Source: Poteriospumella lacustris | Taxonomy: Eukaryota > Sar > Chrysophyceae > Chromulinales > Dinobryaceae | Assembly (NCBI GenBank): GCA_008000375.1 | Contig: SMOI01000204.1 | Location: 1-59,302 of the forward strand | Length of the DNA: 59,302 nt | Direction of reading: 5' to 3' | In this document: piece after piece, positions 53,765-59,302 of the stretch | Layout of the letters: every line of letters begins with the position of its first letter | Numbering within the stretch: the first letter of the stretch is position 1 | The notes under the pieces: generated by a model | What the model was told of the DNA's origin: nothing | Seen by the model: the letters and a program-made list of their open reading frames with translations, nothing else | Databases searched by the model: none | Program-made: the position numbers and the translations under genes

Positions 53765-56700
53765 GAGAAGGCACCATGAGTGTTTGTGCACCGCAATGAA
53801 TAGGCAGGGTAGACGGGGCATGTCGAAGTGAGTTGTAACCATCGGTCAATACACCCGTGCATGTTCGGTGCTTCCTGTTGTTTGTGTGATTGTGTTGAAA
53901 CAGTGTACGTGTTTGCCTAAACAGACAGGGGCAATCGTTGGCAGTAACGAGGAGTTAACAGAAGGCATTACTACGCGATATGTCGTCGTCCAAAGAAAAC
54001 AGAATACTCAGTGCGACTCACCGACTAAGCTACAAGACAAGCGAACACAAGCGAAACACACGCAAACGCAAATGCGACGCTTGGCATGTTCGCTCTGCGA
54101 ATAGAGCGCAGTGGTGGGGGGGGGGCGCCTAAAAAGAGTCACCGCACAAAGCGAAAAAATAAATCAAAGACCGATCATGCTTTTGCATGCGGCAGACGAG
54201 ACAAGACGCCATTATCTTCTCACATCGACTCGGTGTTGTCACGAGCGCGGGAGTATTCGCGGAACTCGACGAGAAACGGAACACCAGACAGTCGCTGTGG
54301 ACGAGAGATCAACAACGTCTTCCACGTGCGCGCGCAATGAGGATGCATACGATAGAACAGCAGCAGCTGATGTTTAATTGACGTGAGGGGAAAAAAGCGA
54401 CCAAGTCGAAGAGAGGGGGCAGGGGAAAGAGAGTCTAAATGTTGCGAACAAGCGAACGCGAAGCGAAACAGAGAGTCAAGGAGCATACTATTGATGGGGA
54501 GTGGTGTGGGGGGGGGGGACAGAGACGAGCAGCCGAGACAACTACGGCGGCGAACCGACTCCAAAACAAAAACAGCAAGCGACGCACAGATTATGGTCGA
54601 GGCGACAAAACACGCGGCTTGCCACCTCGGGAGGTAATTTCCAACACGAACAACAACAACAACAAAAATAGGGCAGTAAAGCAATGGGCACGAACTACTG
54701 GAGAAAACCATCATCATCGCCACGAACGCCACAGAGCAGACAACGGCCCGCCTTCAACAGAAGGGAAAGACGACTGCTCTGAGGGAGAAACGTGCGATGG
54801 GGATTGTAGGTGGGAAACGTCAGCGATCAGCATATCTGGTGGGTGCTACACCTCTACACAACGTATCCTGCTGTCCGGTGCTGTCGTGTAGACACACGTG
54901 ACGTGAACGACAGCGACGACGATCCAGCAGCCAAACGGATGCTGATAAAGAGGGTAGCCCGCTGCAGCAAGCAATAGACACACGAAGAGAAACTGACGAT
55001 TCTGGTCATAGGAGCTAGGAGTTAGGAGCAATGGGGGATGAGCGACGAGGAAGTGACTGAATGAAAGGCGCAGAGAACAACCGCAGGAAGATTGCATCTG
55101 TTCGTTTGCGTGTGAAGAAGATAAAGATCGGGATAAAGAGCGTGCGCACGACAAGCGATACACTGAGAGACAAGAGATGCCAATAGTACACGTCAACGAT
55201 GAGGCAACCAATCTCCACGCGAACATTGGCGAGGCGAGGTTGGTATAGAGGCTGTGCATCCTCCGCGCAAAAGAGGATGGTGGTGAAGAGACAAGCGAAC
55301 GATGGCGCGCAAAGAAGGGGCAAAACAACCCACACACGGCATGACAACATAGCCCAAAAAGCTGATCCGAGGTTTCTCTATTCAGTGGCAAGGCGGTACA
55401 ATTCGCAGGAAACATCATCAACGGCGTTGGACAGGGCCATGGGAGAGAGAAGCAAGGGCACGGGAAGGGTTGAGGAACAGGAACGCAGATCGCGCAGGTC
55501 AAAGGTAAGCTTCGTACAGAACAACTTTCAAGCCCCACGGAGCATGACAAGAGATCGCAGGTTGAAACAGAGACATAAGCAACAGAAAAAACAAAACAAA
55601 AGGAGAGGAGGAGGGTTCGAGGCGATAAAGGATACCAGGAAGACGTGACAGCGTAGAAGGACCGCAGAACACTCATGAGTGCACACTCACCAACAACGGC
55701 GAGCGGAGAGAACAAAAACAACTTTCGCTTGGAAAGGAGTGGGTGGGTGGGGGGATGCTGTGCGAAGAATAAACGAGCAAAAACCAACAACAGAAAAGAC
55801 AAGAGACGAAACAAACGAGGAAAGCACCAGTCAGTCCTCAGCGAAGAAATAAGACAAAAGATGTATAGCAACACCAATTGAGAAGACTGGGGGGGGGGGA
55901 GGAGGAGGAGGAGGCGGCGGTAGGAGGACAGTGGTCCCCAAATAGCGGAACAACGTGTTGGGATAGCGGAAGAAAGACACAGTTCCTTGGGCGTATACAC
56001 ACAGACAGTACCTACCATATCCGACGACGTCAACCAGGGTTTCAGCCGTGTTGATGAACCACCTCCAACAGTACAAAAAATTCGAACGGACAACAACTCA
56101 TCGATGCTTCTCCCGACCAGAGAAACATGCGATGTCGATGCAAATGATTATGTAGGCACAACAGCTATGCCAATGAAAAGCGCGTAAACCAAAAATACAA
56201 CCGTAGATCGAAGCGATCAACAACTGAGATGACTGCAGAGATTGGTGACGTGACGAACGAACGGGAGACAATCCGAGCGCTGAGGCAGACAGCACAGCAA
56301 CACTGGACATCGAAACGTGTAGACGATAACAACAGTATAATGTGAACACGCAGCACGGTAGTGCTGTGGAGTATAGATGCGCAGAGAGCAGAGGAGACGA
56401 AGCAGGTGGCATGGAAGCAGGATTCCGGTAGCACAACCAATGTGAATCAACAAACGAAAGAACCAATAGCAATACAAAGAAGAGTCCAAAAAAAAGAGTT
56501 ACATGAATGAAGACACTTCCTGAACACAACAACCATCGCGCGGTGTGTGTGGAAGTCAGATTGGAAAAGGGGGGGGGGTCTCACAGGATGTGAGGAAGTA
56601 AGTGATGGACTGTGCCCACCCGATGAATGGACCACAGACGATAAGCAACAAAAAATCAATCAGAGCAGAGAAGGGGGAGGGGAGACAGGAGACAAGCAAC

Positions 56701-57490
56701 GGGAGAGCCGAAAAGGGTGGATGGGGGATGGGATGGAGATCATGGAATGTGAACAATAAACGGGGAGGATGTACCAACCACAGGAAAATAGAAAATGGGG
56801 ATAAGAAGAAGATGGAAGAGAGACACGGCAGGCGACAGTAAAGGTGAGCGTATGCAGCCGAGAATATCTGCAACGAAAAAAAGGATTCACTGGTACATCA
56901 ATGAACGAAAAACAAATCAAATCAAATAAAAATCACCGAAGTCATACAGAGCATGTATCATCACATCATTGAAGGATGGCACGACTGACAAATGTAGCGA
57001 AAGTTGCTTCATGAACTAGGCGAAACGACCAGGGAGAGAGTGTTGGTGTCGACGGTACACAAAGAGGGAGGCAGGAGGGAGGCAGGAGAATCAACAAAAG
57101 TTGAAAAGGGAAAAAACTTCCATGCAAATGGACACGCATGTCGAAGCACGCGAAGTTGACGTAGAAGATAGGAGGGAACGAGAGAAACAACAACAAAACT
57201 TCCAAATAAAGCGAACAGTAAAACAAAAGTTCTAAAAAGCGATTCGAAACAAACACCGATGGTCATCACCAATTGTCATCAATTGCACTGGTTTCAAAAT
57301 CAACGGGGTCTTTTTGCACAATTGTGCATCTTCTGATCAGGGAAAAGAAATACGGCGAAAGACAGTCAGGATCAAAATTGAACTCGATGATCAACACACA
57401 ACACTTCGAAGAAGAGAAATAACGCGACCAACTCTTTTGCTGCTTGGCACGCTAAAAATGACGGCAGCACTTGGGAAATCAAAGAACACG
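53765..57490. other. 3.7-kb region without credible genes, purine-rich and T-poor
   Basis: From about 53,990 to 57,470 the plus strand is dominated by A and G. The line 56641-56700 has 12 pyrimidines and 3 T in 60 bases; 55021-55080 has 14 pyrimidines and 7 T. G runs of eight or more occur near 54116, 54511, 55888 and 56569. Long minus-strand frames (e.g. 54846-56096, 416 codons) exist because T-poor plus strand yields few minus stops; their products are Leu/Ser/Cys/Phe-rich low complexity without domains. I see no gene, tRNA or tandem array. Confidence 0.6.
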
Positions 57491-58378
57491 TTATCGTGTC
57501 GATGGATACGTTTTTTGGACCAAGTTTCGAATGGACACATCCAAAATAGACTCAAGATTGTGAACACTGGATTTCAATGTCTTCAGTAGCGCATCGAATT
57601 GTTCTGCATAATGTTCTTGAATGGATAACAGACCAGGATTTAGGCATTCGTCTTCCTCTGGAGGACATAGCACTTGATTGTAACATGTCTCCAGCAGCAA
57701 TTGCTTCATGTGGTCCATAGTACTGTTCACATCCTTTAGTGGCGTCTCTACTTCGGACAAAACTTTATGCTGCAGGATGATATCCTCCATTACGCCATTA
57801 TCCCGTTGGAGAACACGCTTATTATTGAGAAGATCTGCAGTGCATTCGGCCATTTCCACGAGAAGCTGCTCTTGAGCCTCGGAGAAATCGGGATGCGGCT
57901 GAGTGTCCAACACACAAATGACGCCCACTTTGACACCATCAATGAAGATGCTTGCCCCACAGTAGAATCGTGCACAAGGTCCACCGCATACAAAGGGGTG
58001 ACCTCTTAGACGCTCATTCAGAAGCGTGTCCTTCACTGTGAAAACTGGCGACGTATCATCCTCGTACGACAGAGAACAAAGGCACACTGGCCGAGGGATT
58101 TCCTCCGCCTCGATGCCCAATCTGTATTTGACAATGTGACGCGTTTGCTCCATAAATGAAATTCCGACCATTGGCATCTACAAGGGATACAAAAAATATG
58201 AGTTCATCGGAGGACAAAAAGACCACGAGAGGGAAAGGTTTACCTTAAACACTCTGTTTGCCATCTGAACAATTCTCTGCAGCGCATCTTCTTTCGGTGA
58301 AAACGCGATATTCAGCTCTCGGAGTAATCGAAGGCGACTGCGCTCGGCCGACATTGGGGAATTAGTGCGACTCTCCAT
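57491..58378 (-). CDS. GAF-domain protein
   Basis: Two exons (58244-58378, 57491-58177; 66-bp intron) give 273 residues. Exon 1 is a helical lead (RLRLLRELNIAFSPKEDALQ). Residues ~45-190 are a GAF domain of the kind frequent in bacterial signalling proteins: MPMVGISFMEQTRHIVKYRL, IPRPVCLCSL, NERLRGHPFVCGGPCARFYC and VKVGVICVLDTQPHPDFSEA. GAF domains bind small ligands such as cyclic nucleotides or chromophores. No kinase, cyclase or output domain follows; the last 80 residues are helical. The GGPCARFYCG and VICVLD cores are well preserved. Ligand unknown. An old lateral gene from bacteria is possible, but it is now intron-bearing. Confidence 0.85.
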
Positions 58379-59302
58379 TGATGTCTTCGGTCAAATATTT
58401 ATTTGGCAGTTGCAAAACGAAATGAGCAAGGGTAAAGATAGGACTTGTCTTCCTGCTAAAATAATTGCCTGGACACACAAAATTGCACCAGGACCAAGGA
58501 AGATTAGTAGCAAATATATAGATGCTGAGGTGGTCAATTAATTCTGGCTCCTATTGATCCTCTCCAAGTCAGGCACTACGCACTTGGCTTGGCATTTTGC
58601 TTGGCGCTTGCGCTACCTTCCCGTTGCACACGGTGCCACAATCCCACTTTGAGGAACACTTCCACACGCATCTCCCAAAATGAAAGCGTCCGTTCGTTCA
58701 GCTTCAACAGAGGGTCGCTGTAGTTGGGAAATCTGGGAGTTTTAGGGGACCCTTACGTACGGTTTGCCTGAGGTTTTCTTCCCACAGTGTGCCTGTTCAA
58801 TATACTACTGTGTAGCAGGAAGCCACCCATCTAGCGGTATGAGTCCCGGCGAGTCTTGAAACTGAGCTGTACGTCGTTTGAGGTGCGGGCGGGGTGATCC
58901 CGACGGCAATTCGTACCGGCCGCTGCAGGTAGTTGGCATATTGTCTATCGGAGTTTATCTATGTACCTACCTACAAGGAAGAAAGCAAACGGTGAAATAG
59001 TGACTATTTATTTTCGGATAAAGTTAAGTTAAATGGGAAGGAATTACCAAACGGTGTACAGGCAGAGAACACAGCCAGCTAACGAGAAGACAATTAAAAA
59101 AAAAAAAAAAAAAAGAACTTTTCGGAAAATATGAAAAACAAAAAACAGGCGCCTGACACCTTTGTACCATCGATGTGGGTCGATTAGATGGTAAATAAAA
59201 AAGGCATGTTTAGTTGTGTAGCGGGCGAAATGAAACACGGAGATACATAATCAATCACAAGCCATGTGGTTAGAGACGGTTATTATCATCACGGTGGGCA
59301 AG
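58379..59302. other. Non-coding end of the window with an unexplained GC-richer block
   Basis: 924 bp with no gene. A block at ~58,560-58,970 is GC-richer than its AT-rich surroundings and contains short hairpins, e.g. CGGG-GTGAT-CCCG at 58890-58902. A 19-base A run lies at 59096-59114. See the finding on a candidate RNA. Confidence 0.5.

Noticed and set aside
54846-56096. 416-codon minus-strand open frame inside the purine-rich block
   Set aside because: The product is Leu/Ser/Cys/Phe low complexity with no domain. Few T on the plus strand removes TTA, CTA and TCA, the complements of minus-strand stops, so long frames arise by composition.

Overview
This is a gene-dense stretch of a nuclear genome from a unicellular, probably flagellated eukaryote. 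It holds about 25 protein genes on both strands, often 100-300 bp apart. Working through reading frames and splice sites, I resolved 22 GT-AG introns, all 48-99 bp long and most of them 60-80 bp. A large axonemal protein (CFAP44/43-like) points to a ciliated cell. The polyphosphate-polymerase (VTC) genes, a one-domain Dot1 methyltransferase, a GAF-only protein and several large proteins with no recognisable family fit a protist rather than an animal or plant. A stramenopile or related alga is my best guess, but the window does not prove it. No bacterial operons, CRISPR arrays, rRNA or convincing tRNAs are present.

Layout. 0-12 kb: 3' part of the axonemal gene, a small Golgi-type glycosyltransferase, and RAD50 on the minus strand. 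12-21 kb: a compact Dot1-like methyltransferase, a prothymosin-like acidic protein, an unrecognised secretory-type protein, an EF-hand/ankyrin protein, a membrane-anchored JmjC protein and an unrecognised signal-peptide protein. 21-28 kb: a membrane-anchored cysteine synthase, then VTC1-like and VTC4-like genes arranged head to head. 28-37 kb: RBX1, a SANT/Myb-like polyglutamine protein, a Sec10-like exocyst subunit and a PC-esterase-like secreted protein. 37-46 kb: one giant six-exon gene encoding about 2,954 residues that I could not assign. 46-54 kb: a coiled-coil protein, RRP7, a protein with a repeated GFxxxxVKNP motif, a thioredoxin-fold ER protein lacking CxxC and an EHD-like GTPase with a mitochondrial-type leader. 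54-57.5 kb: a T-poor, purine-rich block with no credible gene. 57.5-58.4 kb: a GAF-domain protein. The last 0.9 kb is non-coding and may hold a structured RNA.

Functional links. VTC1-like and VTC4-like proteins belong to one complex (polyphosphate synthesis at the vacuole or acidocalcisome) and share a roughly 530 bp divergent promoter. The other neighbours are unrelated housekeeping genes: DNA repair (RAD50), chromatin (Dot1), ubiquitin ligation (RBX1), exocytosis (Sec10) and ribosome biogenesis (RRP7). Two genes, the axonemal gene and the giant gene, are strikingly GC-rich with long Gly/Ala/Ser runs. The others are closer to even composition.

Limits. All family calls are by eye from sequence motifs. 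Exon boundaries come from GT-AG sites that keep the frame open. For the six-exon giant gene, RAD50, VTC4 and the 19.7-21.2 kb gene, the summed exon lengths are exact multiples of three.
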